Below, piece by piece: positions 47,386 through 54,958 of a stretch of 58,734 nucleotides of DNA (position 1 is the first letter of the stretch; each line of letters opens with the position of its first letter). The notes under the pieces are model-generated. The model made no database searches. It was given only the letters and a program-made list of their open reading frames with translations, and had not been told where the DNA came from. The DNA is from a virus. The stretch is taken from positions 1-58,734 of IMG/VR virus record IMGVR_UViG_3300005526_000001; one strand, 5' to 3'. The translations under genes and the position numbers were made by a program.

Positions 47386-47849
47386 AATGGATTGCCGTCA
47401 GGACCGAGGATCGGAGTTCTTATCATATCGACTATCTGTTGTTTGCGAATGTGTGATTCGTTCATTATTCTGATTCGATGTAGGAATTCATATTTCCTAC
47501 GCGCGAACTCATCCTCAAATTCGTCAGGAGATATACCTGACATTTCGCAAAAAATATCTCGCATCTGCTCCATCCATATAAGCATATCGGTCAGTTCCAC
47601 TTTAACTCCCGGCACAGGGATGGTAGCTTCATATGCGGAGGGGATTCCACGCCAACTCATGCCGGCACGCGCAAACGCAAGACCTTCATTGATGAGATTA
47701 ACACGATTTTCAGTTGCAACTAATTCACCACAATTACCATCACAACCAGACAGGTGAAACAAGTGGTTACTGCAAACAAACAGCACAGGTGGGTTGTCTG
47801 CGTCCCATGTAATGTCTGCCGGTACTTGTGGATTAGGCCCGTTATTCAT
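47382..47849 (-). CDS. Hypothetical replication-block protein
   Basis: 155 residues from ATG 47849, preferred over ATG 47876 because GAGAGG stands 9 bases ahead. N-terminal beta with Cys/His (VLFVCSNHLFHLSGCDGNC, possible metal site), then three helices (INEGLAFARAGMSW, LIWMEQMRDIFCEMSGI, FARRKYEFLHRIRIMN). No family recognised. Confidence 0.55.
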   Translation of the reverse strand: MNNGPNPQVPADITWDADNPPVLFVCSNHLFHLSGCDGNCGELVATENRVNLINEGLAFARAGMSWRGIPSAYEATIPVPGVKVELTDMLIWMEQMRDIFCEMSGISPDEFEDEFARRKYEFLHRIRIMNESHIRKQQIVDMIRTPILGPDGNPL

Positions 47850-47862
47850 ACCGGGAATCCTC

Positions 47863-50079
47863 TCATGCTTCTTCATTATCCATACCTAATGCATAGAGTC
47901 TATGACCACGACCTGCCTTTTTAGCATCGATCAAACCGCGTTGGAACAAAGTCTCGATAATCTCCTTTGCCTCCTTCGCGCCTAAACGTTGTCGTTGCAT
48001 CAGTTCTGCTTTTGTAAGACCGTTATGTTCTCTTATGTAATGCAGAGAGCGTCTGAGGATCTTTTCTGCGGTTGTGACGCCCGTATTGGAGATTAGCTCG
48101 ATACTGTAGTGACCCCACTTCTCCATGTAAAACGCGGCTTGGTTTACATCTGATTCTGTAACTTCTAAACGGTTTGCTGAATCAGGTTCTCTACGTGATG
48201 CAGCGACTAGCATACTCATCTTCAATACACTGAATGACATTCGTGAAAACGTAGGCAACGCAAGCATAGATGAATCTGATTGAGCGCCAGTGTGTGTAAG
48301 AATACGCTCGATGCGTCTATAGTTATTCCACGCATCTTCTGTCAAACGCGCTTCTACGCGAGGTCCAGGCATATCTACCTTCTGACCAGCGATTTCAACT
48401 TGGACAGTAGCAGGAGTGTACTTGTCGTGTAAATCAGTAATCGTTCTAATGATACGGTCTTTACGTTCAGTTGATTGAACAGTAGGCGGGCCGGTTCCCC
48501 GAAACCTAGAAAGATCGTTCTCACCGGATACCACAATGAACCTTGGTAGAAATCCAGACAGTATGTATTCGTCGTTGAGAAGCGAGTAAACTTTATCACG
48601 TATCCCGCCTCCGAAGAAGATGAAGTACGGTTCGGATATGGTAATTGTCTCCTTGCGGAGTAGGCGAGTGAGAACTTTGGGAACATCGTAGAGCTGAGTA
48701 AGAGTCTCCGGCAGGCCAGCGAGGTAGTCCTTTTTGTTGATTGAGTCGAAGAGTCCACTTATCTCGTCTTTCCAGAAGATAGATACTCGTCCAGGGCGTT
48801 GCGATAAACCTGTAAGTAGTCCTTCTGCACTTCCATCAGTCGCAAGTATAAGATCATTGTCAACATCTTTAAGCATATCGACTGCGAGACGCATAGCTGT
48901 CGTCTTACGTGTAAGAGTTGATTCTCCAAGCATGAGTCCCCATAAGTTCGGGACAATTTCTCCCCAGTCAACTGCAAGCCATAGTCCAGAGCATATAACC
49001 GACGAAAGAAGGATGAAACACGTAAGTTCATGATACTGTTCTGGCGCATCTGTGGCTTGTGATGCCCATACTTTGTACTCCTTTATGAACGCATCTTCTT
49101 CGATCTTGTCGAAGTCTACCAGATGCGGCATCGTATCTACTGGCTGTATCTTACCAGTTACAATAGCGTTGTAATGACTATGCTCTTGATCTGCCTTAAT
49201 AACCTCACGCCATAGATAACTAACAGGACGATTATCCCGAACGTGTTTGTTACAGGCGGCTTGTGTAGCGATGACATAAACCTCTTCACGAGACATACTC
49301 ATACCAAAACATATATGTATGAAACGCCACATCAGTCTAGACCAATCTTCTGTTTCTGCCGGAGTCCGAGTATACAATCTAGAAAACTCTTCGTCTAGAC
49401 CGTAGATAGTTCTGTACTTTGCGAGGACTAGATTAAAGTCAGGAAGCTCTTCGGGAATTTTATAATCCGCAATGCTCATAGGTGAAAGCTGTTCAGCAGG
49501 CGCAAGTTTTTCAAACTCTTCTACCTCATATGTATCCATAAGGATAGATTGAACAGCCACTTGTTGCGGCGGATTGTACTTAAAATTGTACGTCCACGGA
49601 ACACGTAAAAGTTGGGTCATATCCCAACCGGATTTATCCGCCCCTGTGCTATAAGCTATACGGCGCGAGTATTCTTCGGCCAAAAGCGGAGGAATAGGAT
49701 CGCCCGAAAAACGCCAAAAAGCCTGAAACCTACCCGCACTTGTTTCAAGTACGCAAGTAGGCACAGGCTCAATAGAGGTATAATCTACCTCGTCTAGATC
49801 AGCCCATACGAATGAGCTTGATAATGCATCTTCTTTTGATCGTTTTTGTCTACGCAAGAGAGTAACGCCGAACCAAATGTTATCGGTAATAGCATGATTA
49901 CCGATGTAGGCTGCGGCAGCCATACTTTCGGCTGGCCAAAAGAAAAATTTTTCGATGAAGTTAGCTTTCTCCTTATCTGCTGTCGCTATACACAAATAAC
50001 CTGGAGTCTTATCCCCAAACAAATAAGTAAAGAATTGCACTCGCAGTTCGTTATTCGCGGCTGCTGCGACTTGACTCAT
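47863..50079 (-). CDS. Primase-helicase (RepB-like primase plus DUF3987-type ATPase)
   Basis: 738 residues. Residues 30-200 resemble RepB-type archaeo-eukaryotic primases: FVWADLDEVD (metal acids), then PVPTCVLETSAGRFQAFWRF, WDMTQLLRVPWTYNFKYNPP. Residues ~340-580 are a DUF3987-like ATPase with a variant P-loop (MLGESTLTRKTTA) and a Walker B-type WKDEISGL. The C-terminal ~80 residues form a winged helix (TKAELMQRQRLGAKEAKEII). Opens and primes DNA at the fork. Start near GAAAGAG. Confidence 0.75.
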   Translation of the reverse strand: MSQVAAAANNELRVQFFTYLFGDKTPGYLCIATADKEKANFIEKFFFWPAESMAAAAYIGNHAITDNIWFGVTLLRRQKRSKEDALSSSFVWADLDEVDYTSIEPVPTCVLETSAGRFQAFWRFSGDPIPPLLAEEYSRRIAYSTGADKSGWDMTQLLRVPWTYNFKYNPPQQVAVQSILMDTYEVEEFEKLAPAEQLSPMSIADYKIPEELPDFNLVLAKYRTIYGLDEEFSRLYTRTPAETEDWSRLMWRFIHICFGMSMSREEVYVIATQAACNKHVRDNRPVSYLWREVIKADQEHSHYNAIVTGKIQPVDTMPHLVDFDKIEEDAFIKEYKVWASQATDAPEQYHELTCFILLSSVICSGLWLAVDWGEIVPNLWGLMLGESTLTRKTTAMRLAVDMLKDVDNDLILATDGSAEGLLTGLSQRPGRVSIFWKDEISGLFDSINKKDYLAGLPETLTQLYDVPKVLTRLLRKETITISEPYFIFFGGGIRDKVYSLLNDEYILSGFLPRFIVVSGENDLSRFRGTGPPTVQSTERKDRIIRTITDLHDKYTPATVQVEIAGQKVDMPGPRVEARLTEDAWNNYRRIERILTHTGAQSDSSMLALPTFSRMSFSVLKMSMLVAASRREPDSANRLEVTESDVNQAAFYMEKWGHYSIELISNTGVTTAEKILRRSLHYIREHNGLTKAELMQRQRLGAKEAKEIIETLFQRGLIDAKKAGRGHRLYALGMDNEEA

Positions 50080-50221
50080 TAGCTCTTTCTAGCTAGCGGT
50101 TTGTTTAAATGTTAGAGAAACGCACGGGTTCACACGGTTCGGTCGGCTGGCAACAACCCATCTGGTACCGTCCGTTGTGCAGCGCCCGTTACGACCGGAT
50201 AGTCCACGTTCCTCCAACTTA
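50080..50221. other. Non-coding gap before the primase-helicase gene
   Basis: 142 bases with no gene that I can support and no convincing promoter. CTAGCTAG lies next to the ribosome site of the primase-helicase gene. May be a leader. Confidence 0.4.
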
Positions 50222-50443
50222 TTAAATACAGGTCCAGATTACCTTAGGACTAATGACATACTGTGTAGGTGTGTCGTATCTGAACTGGTTGTCGGGCGAC
50301 TCAGTTTCCCAAGTAACTCCCCAACACTGTCCACCAAATCCGTTCGTGTATTCGACTATCCTAACGACTCGCGGATCGTCTGGATAGTAACCGTCGTTCG
50401 CGATTATCTCGTCAATGATCGTCTTATTGGTAAACGTTGACAT
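50222..50443 (-). CDS. Small hypothetical protein
   Basis: 73 residues from ATG 50443 (AAGGAAAGGAACC ahead; the longer frame from 50494 lies inside the 50456-50531 hairpin). Helix then beta (TNKTIIDEIIANDGYYPDDP, RIVEYTNGFGGQCWGVTWET). No family recognised. Confidence 0.6.
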   Translation of the reverse strand: MSTFTNKTIIDEIIANDGYYPDDPRVVRIVEYTNGFGGQCWGVTWETESPDNQFRYDTPTQYVISPKVIWTCI

Positions 50444-50455
50444 GCGGTTCCTTTC

Positions 50456-50531
50456 CTTGGGTGCTCTTACCTCGATACCGTAATACCGATCCACCCACTA
50501 ACCCACGTTCTTGTCCCTCAGAGCACCCAAG
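50456..50531 (-). promoter_or_regulatory. Intergenic stem-loop (perfect 12 bp, 52-base loop)
   Basis: 50520-50531 pairs perfectly with 50456-50467. In minus RNA the 3' arm ends in CCCAAG and runs directly into the AAGGAAAGG ribosome site of the 73-residue gene, so the stem partly covers that site. Same placement as the early-arm hairpins 40 kb away on the linear map. Confidence 0.7.
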
Positions 50532-50541
50532 CGTTTAACTA

Positions 50542-51027
50542 CTAGAGCAGACCAGCTCCAGTAGAAGTAGCGTCACCTGCCGAACGAGGCTTGACACCGT
50601 TGACCTTGTTGTTGTCGTAGTCCTCGTCGTACTTCGTGTTGACCTTTACCTCTTGCCCGACCATGTTCTCAGGCTCAAGCGCGAAATCAGGACGCTTGAT
50701 ATCCTCGTCTGTGTAGCCAATCCCCTTGAGGAACCGCGCGAGAATGTTAAGCGTCTTAGCACGCTTGTCGGGGTCGTAATCCGCAGGCGGGAACCAATAA
50801 CGATTCCACACACGGCGATCGTTGTACTGTCCACCGTCGATTGTGAACTCGACGTTGATACCGGGCGTACCGACCGGAAGATTGCCGTCAGGATTCGTGG
50901 TTACGATGGGCGTAACGTTCGTGACGACGGCATCCTTCCAACCGTTCTCCATGTAGTTACCGCGCGTATCCGCACTTGACAGATCGAGAGTGGCAGGAAA
51001 CTCAGGCTGAATCTCTGTCTCAGACAA
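50542..51027 (-). CDS. DUF669-like ssDNA-binding-type protein
   Basis: 161 residues from TTG 51027 (AAGGAG 6-7 bases ahead). Beta-barrel type (WKDAVVTNVTPIVTTNPDGN, GTPGINVEFTIDGGQYNDRR, QEVKVNTKYDEDYDNNKV), typical of DUF669 proteins that stand beside Sak4-like ATPases and are thought to bind ssDNA. The next gene upstream here is the Sak4-like ATPase, which supports the call. Confidence 0.7.
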   Translation of the reverse strand: MSETEIQPEFPATLDLSSADTRGNYMENGWKDAVVTNVTPIVTTNPDGNLPVGTPGINVEFTIDGGQYNDRRVWNRYWFPPADYDPDKRAKTLNILARFLKGIGYTDEDIKRPDFALEPENMVGQEVKVNTKYDEDYDNNKVNGVKPRSAGDATSTGAGLL

Positions 51028-51036
51028 AATTACTCC

Positions 51037-51891
51037 TTACGATGTTGGAGGTATTGTAGCAGCTAGCGCACTAATCGCGCTTTCATCCTTGATTACGGCA
51101 CCACTATCCTTTACGATCTTCCAGACTTGTGGAAGTGTAGGATTATCTTTCATCAGGTCAGGTAGAACCTGGAACCTATCTCGTGCTTGGACCTTTTTGG
51201 TTTTCTTGAACTGAATCTGTCTATTAACCGCCCCCTCTTCTTCGTAGACACTAAGATACCCTGCAACCGAAAAGAAGCCGAGTATCTCATGCCTCATCTT
51301 ACCAGGCATACTCGGCCAAATCCGGTTAATCTTGGTCATCTGATCTTCTCGCTCATCTATGTGAGCAAGCACAATTGTGTGACACGGCAAATCCCTGAAC
51401 GCACGGATGATTACTCTCATGCGCTCACCGTTCTTACCCCATTCACGCGGCGACGGTACATACACATCTACGTTGTCAGGATTGTTAGCCGTGAGCTTCG
51501 CTTGACGCATCACTTCGTTCATATCTATCTTCTGCAACTCAGAGATATTATCAAGACAAACACACTTGTAGTGTTTATCACCTGTGCTGAAGTTCGCAGC
51601 CAGCTTCTCGAAAATACTCGTTAGCGTTGCAAGACTCCGCACAGGTGGTGATACGTCGATCTTAGTGCGATTGCGAATCGTATCGAATCCGCCGTCTATG
51701 TCAATCAGAAGTGCAGGCAAGAATTCTTCCGGCCACTCTTCTGCTGTACCGAAGAAGAATGTCTTACCGGCTGACGGTTCACCATACAACATCATGTTGA
51801 GAAACTCAACCGAACCGTCAAGATTGCGCGCACCTATGAGGTCTTTTACGTTAACTGGTTGTGGTGCTGGTGCTGGAGCTACTGCTGTCAT
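51037..51891 (-). CDS. Sak4-like RecA-fold ATPase (ssDNA annealing/recombination)
   Basis: 284 residues. Walker A GEPSAGKT (residues 37-44), LLIDIDGGFDTI, Walker B-type YKCVCLDNISEL and HTIVLAHIDER match phage Sak4 proteins (RecA superfamily, AAA_24). They anneal or exchange ssDNA with a dedicated SSB, here probably the DUF669-like protein. AAAGGAACG before ATG 51891. Confidence 0.82.
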   Translation of the reverse strand: MTAVAPAPAPQPVNVKDLIGARNLDGSVEFLNMMLYGEPSAGKTFFFGTAEEWPEEFLPALLIDIDGGFDTIRNRTKIDVSPPVRSLATLTSIFEKLAANFSTGDKHYKCVCLDNISELQKIDMNEVMRQAKLTANNPDNVDVYVPSPREWGKNGERMRVIIRAFRDLPCHTIVLAHIDEREDQMTKINRIWPSMPGKMRHEILGFFSVAGYLSVYEEEGAVNRQIQFKKTKKVQARDRFQVLPDLMKDNPTLPQVWKIVKDSGAVIKDESAISALAATIPPTS

Positions 51892-52240
51892 CTCGTTCCT
51901 TTAGTCTTTGAAAGACAGGGCAATCTGTTGTATGCACGTTGTGTTTTGAATGCCTTCCGGCATTACATACGCAATCGTCAAACTCGTACTTACCTTCAAG
52001 TTTCATGTAGAGTTCGTTCAATGCGTAAAGCGCGTGACTACTACAATACGGTACCCCCTTTACCTGTATTCTACTAGGCCCACTACAGCCTCGACTAGCA
52101 CACTTGTCGTCCTTCTCCATGTAACGTAGCGGGCCTATCTGGATCGGACGCTCTTTGCCCTGTGCTGCTTTGCGCAGTTGCTTCTTCTCTTCGAGCTTAA
52201 GTAGTGCGTTTATCTGTTCGTTGGTTAATGCGGGCATCAT
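51851..52240 (-). CDS. Zinc-binding protein, paralogue of 645-956
   Basis: 129 residues; ATG overlaps the preceding stop (ATGA). N-terminal MMPALTNEQINALLKLEEKK matches the start of the 645-956 protein. Metal residues: C-x4-C, then C-x2-H, then a C-x-C-x-H-H-type cluster. Ends in a Ser/Thr-rich tail. Sits between nuclease and ATPase, so a recombination accessory role is plausible. Confidence 0.65.
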   Translation of the reverse strand: MMPALTNEQINALLKLEEKKQLRKAAQGKERPIQIGPLRYMEKDDKCASRGCSGPSRIQVKGVPYCSSHALYALNELYMKLEGKYEFDDCVCNAGRHSKHNVHTTDCPVFQRLKERDDSSSSSTSTTTS

Positions 52241-53574
52241 CTATTCCAGTTAGTTATGTAACCGTCTTTCAACGTTGCTACATAGTCATCGCCCGACTCG
52301 GCTTGGATGCAAGGAGTCCTAAACACGCAGTTCAAACATGAATAGTTCTTGGTCGGGTTAGGATATGGTACCGGATCATTGAGCATATCGTAGGCTTCGT
52401 AGTACAGCCTAGTCATCGCGTTCTTACGCTGCTCGCTATTACGCCACGTTTTCTCTACGTGGATGAATCGCTTGTCACCCTGTTCAAGTAGCCATGCGTA
52501 ATAGTTCTGCAACTTGTCGTCCACGTCGTATACAGGCTTAAGCCCGTAATCGGCGATGAACTTCTCAAACAGTTCTGCGGTTGTTGTCTCGCTTGTACGC
52601 GAGATACTGGGCATCCCATTCTTCAACATCGTCGGCGGTTTAGGATAGCCCTTCAAGATTGCAACGTAGTCGATGAACTCCAACTTGTCGAATTCGTAAC
52701 CATAGAGCTTCGCTTCCAATTCACCAAACGACAGGTAAGACGTACACTGTTCGTCGAGTTCCAGGTGACGAAAGTAGTCCCCGTCCACCTTAGATGCAGT
52801 TTTATAGTCACGTATTCCGTACCTACCAAACTCTAGTTCTTGGATAATCACGTCCATCCTACCTCGGACGTGAACTTGTTTCAATAACTCCGGTGTATCG
52901 TAATCAACGTCATAACCTTGATCCGGTGGAGTACGCTCATACATGAGTGGACCAAAGTCATTACCCGTATCAAAGTCCGGTTCCCAGTCCTTAGGCATCT
53001 CACGCTTATCTACCATGTAAAGCGCTTCGCCCTTATCATTCACTACAGGAACAGAGAAGTCATGCTCTGTCAGGAGTACTCGGAAGTTATCGTTAGCCTC
53101 AGCGTACTCCTTATAGAACTTCATCATCCCTATTCCAAGGTCATGCATCTCCATGAACAACTCTTCGTTCAAGTGTGTGTCAGGAAGAATGTCTTTTAGA
53201 CCATCTACCGTCCAGTAACCATCGTGACCAACGCGCGGGTTACGATCTACAAACTCTGCCACGTCATCGTCAGATACGACCCCACCACGCCATTGAAGAT
53301 TAAACCACGCATCCCACGCAACAGCAGGATCTTCACGAACTACAGGACTGTAGTAACGCTCTAGCGCATGATGGATTCCAGTCCCAAACCATAAGTTCTT
53401 CTGTACGCCATACACGCTTGCAGAAGGAACTAGATTGAACTGGTTAGGACTAGACCACTTCCACTGTCTACGACAGAACTTGAAGCTTGCACGATCAGAA
53501 CTGTGAACAGGTATGATATCCCATTTAGATGGGATCGTTGGTACGGTTGTACTTGCAAAATCAATAGTTGTCAT
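52237..53574 (-). CDS. Cas4-like PD-(D/E)XK exonuclease with Fe-S cluster
   Basis: 445 residues from ATG 53574 (AAGGA 5 bases ahead). Cys36 (FKFCRRQWKW) plus three C-terminal Cys (SCLNCVFRTPC) fit the four-Cys 4Fe-4S site of Cas4/RecB-like nucleases. The nuclease core has HVRGRMDVII (Asp) and GIRDYKTASK (Asp-x-Lys), then a Gln-containing helix. Makes ssDNA ends for the Sak4-like partner. Phage-encoded single-strand annealing modules of this type are common. Confidence 0.82.
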   Translation of the reverse strand: MTTIDFASTTVPTIPSKWDIIPVHSSDRASFKFCRRQWKWSSPNQFNLVPSASVYGVQKNLWFGTGIHHALERYYSPVVREDPAVAWDAWFNLQWRGGVVSDDDVAEFVDRNPRVGHDGYWTVDGLKDILPDTHLNEELFMEMHDLGIGMMKFYKEYAEANDNFRVLLTEHDFSVPVVNDKGEALYMVDKREMPKDWEPDFDTGNDFGPLMYERTPPDQGYDVDYDTPELLKQVHVRGRMDVIIQELEFGRYGIRDYKTASKVDGDYFRHLELDEQCTSYLSFGELEAKLYGYEFDKLEFIDYVAILKGYPKPPTMLKNGMPSISRTSETTTAELFEKFIADYGLKPVYDVDDKLQNYYAWLLEQGDKRFIHVEKTWRNSEQRKNAMTRLYYEAYDMLNDPVPYPNPTKNYSCLNCVFRTPCIQAESGDDYVATLKDGYITNWNR

Positions 53575-53767
53575 CTTCATCCTTAATAAAGCCGGTATCT
53601 AGATTATGAGCTTTTGCATATTCACGCACAGACTTTCTCAATTCATCAGTATCAGATTTGATTTGCGTAGAATATTCCCATATGACGCCTTCTGCTGCTT
53701 GGAAATAGGCTTTTAGCAAATCTTGATGGGTGCTATTTGGTGTCAGCACTACATTAATAGAAGTCAT
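53561..53767 (-). CDS. Small hypothetical protein
   Basis: 68 residues with GGGGG ahead of ATG 53767, overlapping the previous gene by 14 bases. Helical (HQDLLKAYFQAAEGVIWEYS...LRKSVREYAKAHNL), acidic end. No family recognised. Confidence 0.55.
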   Translation of the reverse strand: MTSINVVLTPNSTHQDLLKAYFQAAEGVIWEYSTQIKSDTDELRKSVREYAKAHNLDTGFIKDEDDNY

Positions 53768-54218
53768 TTTCGCACCCCCTTTTCCATTCTAACCATTTTT
53801 CTTGACTCCAACGAGGATTCGGGATTATGTGTAGTTCACCGTTGTGTAACGCATCTGTACGTTCTATGGCTTGAAGAATTCTATCCGCAAGATCAAGCGA
53901 TGTAGTTTTAGTCTTGACTTTCATTATCTTGCGAAGAACACCTGTGTCTTGATTAATCATTTGGCCTAGCTTTTCGATTGCTCCCATCTGTGGTTGGCTT
54001 ACAGCATTTGAAGCGTTTCGATAATCTCCCACCCACGATGTTTGACCAAAACTGCTATTAGGCATTTCGTTTCTCGCAAGTGGTGGATGATCTGCACGAA
54101 ACTCATTTACCCAACGATTTACTATCACCGATAGTTCAGCAGTAGCAACTACGAGCGGATCTGATGCTCCTCCGTTACCCGTCGTAGTCGCGAAGCTCCT
54201 GTAGGTTGACTTCAACAT
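53754..54218 (-). CDS. Hypothetical early protein (154 aa)
   Basis: 154 residues; a weak start (ATG 54218 overlaps the previous gene by 44 bases, no good alternative). Helical middle (AIEKLGQMINQDTGVLRKIM, LDLADRILQAIERTDALH) and a Trp-rich end (PRWSQEKWLEWKRG). No family recognised. Confidence 0.5.
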   Translation of the reverse strand: MLKSTYRSFATTTGNGGASDPLVVATAELSVIVNRWVNEFRADHPPLARNEMPNSSFGQTSWVGDYRNASNAVSQPQMGAIEKLGQMINQDTGVLRKIMKVKTKTTSLDLADRILQAIERTDALHNGELHIIPNPRWSQEKWLEWKRGCENDFY

Positions 54219-54423
54219 CTAGCATGTTGCATGAATCAAGTACCTCTTGATAGGCCATGATAGTCATTGTCGTTAGGTTGATACGATCAGTCTGAGACAG
54301 TGTACCACCTTCTTCTACTACTAGGTCTATGCCGCAAACCAACGCTTGTGCGAGTGCTCTTGAACCAGTCGCACGCATTGTTGATCTAGCGGCTTCTACA
54401 CTAATTTTCGGACTCGTCATCAT
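54175..54423 (-). CDS. Hypothetical helical protein
   Basis: 82 residues from ATG 54423, overlapping the zinc-type gene upstream. Helix-rich (SVEAARSTMRATGSRALAQA, RINLTTMTIMAYQEVLDSC). Three Cys but no paired metal motif. No family recognised. Confidence 0.5.
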   Translation of the reverse strand: MMTSPKISVEAARSTMRATGSRALAQALVCGIDLVVEEGGTLSQTDRINLTTMTIMAYQEVLDSCNMLDVEVNLQELRDYDG

Positions 54424-54634
54424 AGTTCTCACTTTGGTCTAGGCAACCATCGCATTGATACGCACCTTCGTCGAGAGACAATTCTTCTACCATATCGAGC
54501 GTCACAGCTAAGCTGCCCGTATACTCTCCTTTCGCGGTTCTGTCCAAATCCGTTTGTACGCACTTACCACAGAGTATGGTTCCTGTACCTTCGTACTCAT
54601 ACCACCCTGCGTGGTCTATACGCTTAACAGCCAT
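54401..54634 (-). CDS. Small zinc-ribbon-type protein
   Basis: 77 residues with AGGAAAACC ahead of ATG 54634. Two Cys pairs (LCGKC and CDGC) 37 residues apart make a zinc-ribbon likely. Acidic end (SENYDDESEN). First gene after the 54673-54701 promoter. Confidence 0.6.
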   Translation of the reverse strand: MAVKRIDHAGWYEYEGTGTILCGKCVQTDLDRTAKGEYTGSLAVTLDMVEELSLDEGAYQCDGCLDQSENYDDESEN

Positions 54635-54672
54635 TTACGGTTTTCCTGTTCTCGCGGTTCGATGTATGTCAG

Positions 54673-54701
54673 ACCCTACCACAGCCGGGGCCGAAAGTCA
54701 A
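54673..54701 (-). promoter_or_regulatory. Leftward promoter (TTGACT-17-TAGGGT)
   Basis: Minus strand: TTGACT (54696-54701), 17-base spacer, TAGGGT (54673-54678). Shape and spacing match sigma-70-type promoters, and TAGGxT is also the -10 of the 58121 site. About 40 bases ahead of the 54634 gene. Confidence 0.65.
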
Positions 54702-54710
54702 GCCCCGGCT
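54683..54710 (-). terminator. GC-rich hairpin overlapping the promoter
   Basis: AGCCGGGGC (54683-54691) pairs with GCCCCGGCT (54702-54710) over 9 bp, loop 10, the loop containing the -35 box. No U-run in the minus direction. It may end transcription from upstream or act on the promoter itself. Confidence 0.55.
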
Positions 54711-54745
54711 TTGCCTATAAGACTGTACTAGACGGTTTGTCGTGT

Positions 54746-54958
54746 TTATCTTTCATGTTGGAGAATCTCTATTAGACGGCCGAGATTCTTTTCCTTGAGA
54801 ATTCCTCTGGAATTGAGAATTTCGATTTCTTCGAGAATCGCCCTTATCAGTTCGTAGTCGTAGCTATCACCGTAGTAGCCATCTATGATCCCATCTAGTC
54901 TATCTACTAAAGTAGCCAGCTTACTCTTCCTTCCCGAATATCTGTTTAAACCACCCAT
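54746..54958 (-). CDS. Small helical hypothetical protein
   Basis: 70 residues. N-terminal basic stretch (NRYSGRKSKLATLVDRLDGI), then two helices (YELIRAILEEIEILNSRGIL, KNLGRLIEILQHER). ATG 54958 overlaps the helicase end by 38 bases; the true start may be later. No family recognised. Confidence 0.5.
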   Translation of the reverse strand: MGGLNRYSGRKSKLATLVDRLDGIIDGYYGDSYDYELIRAILEEIEILNSRGILKEKNLGRLIEILQHER

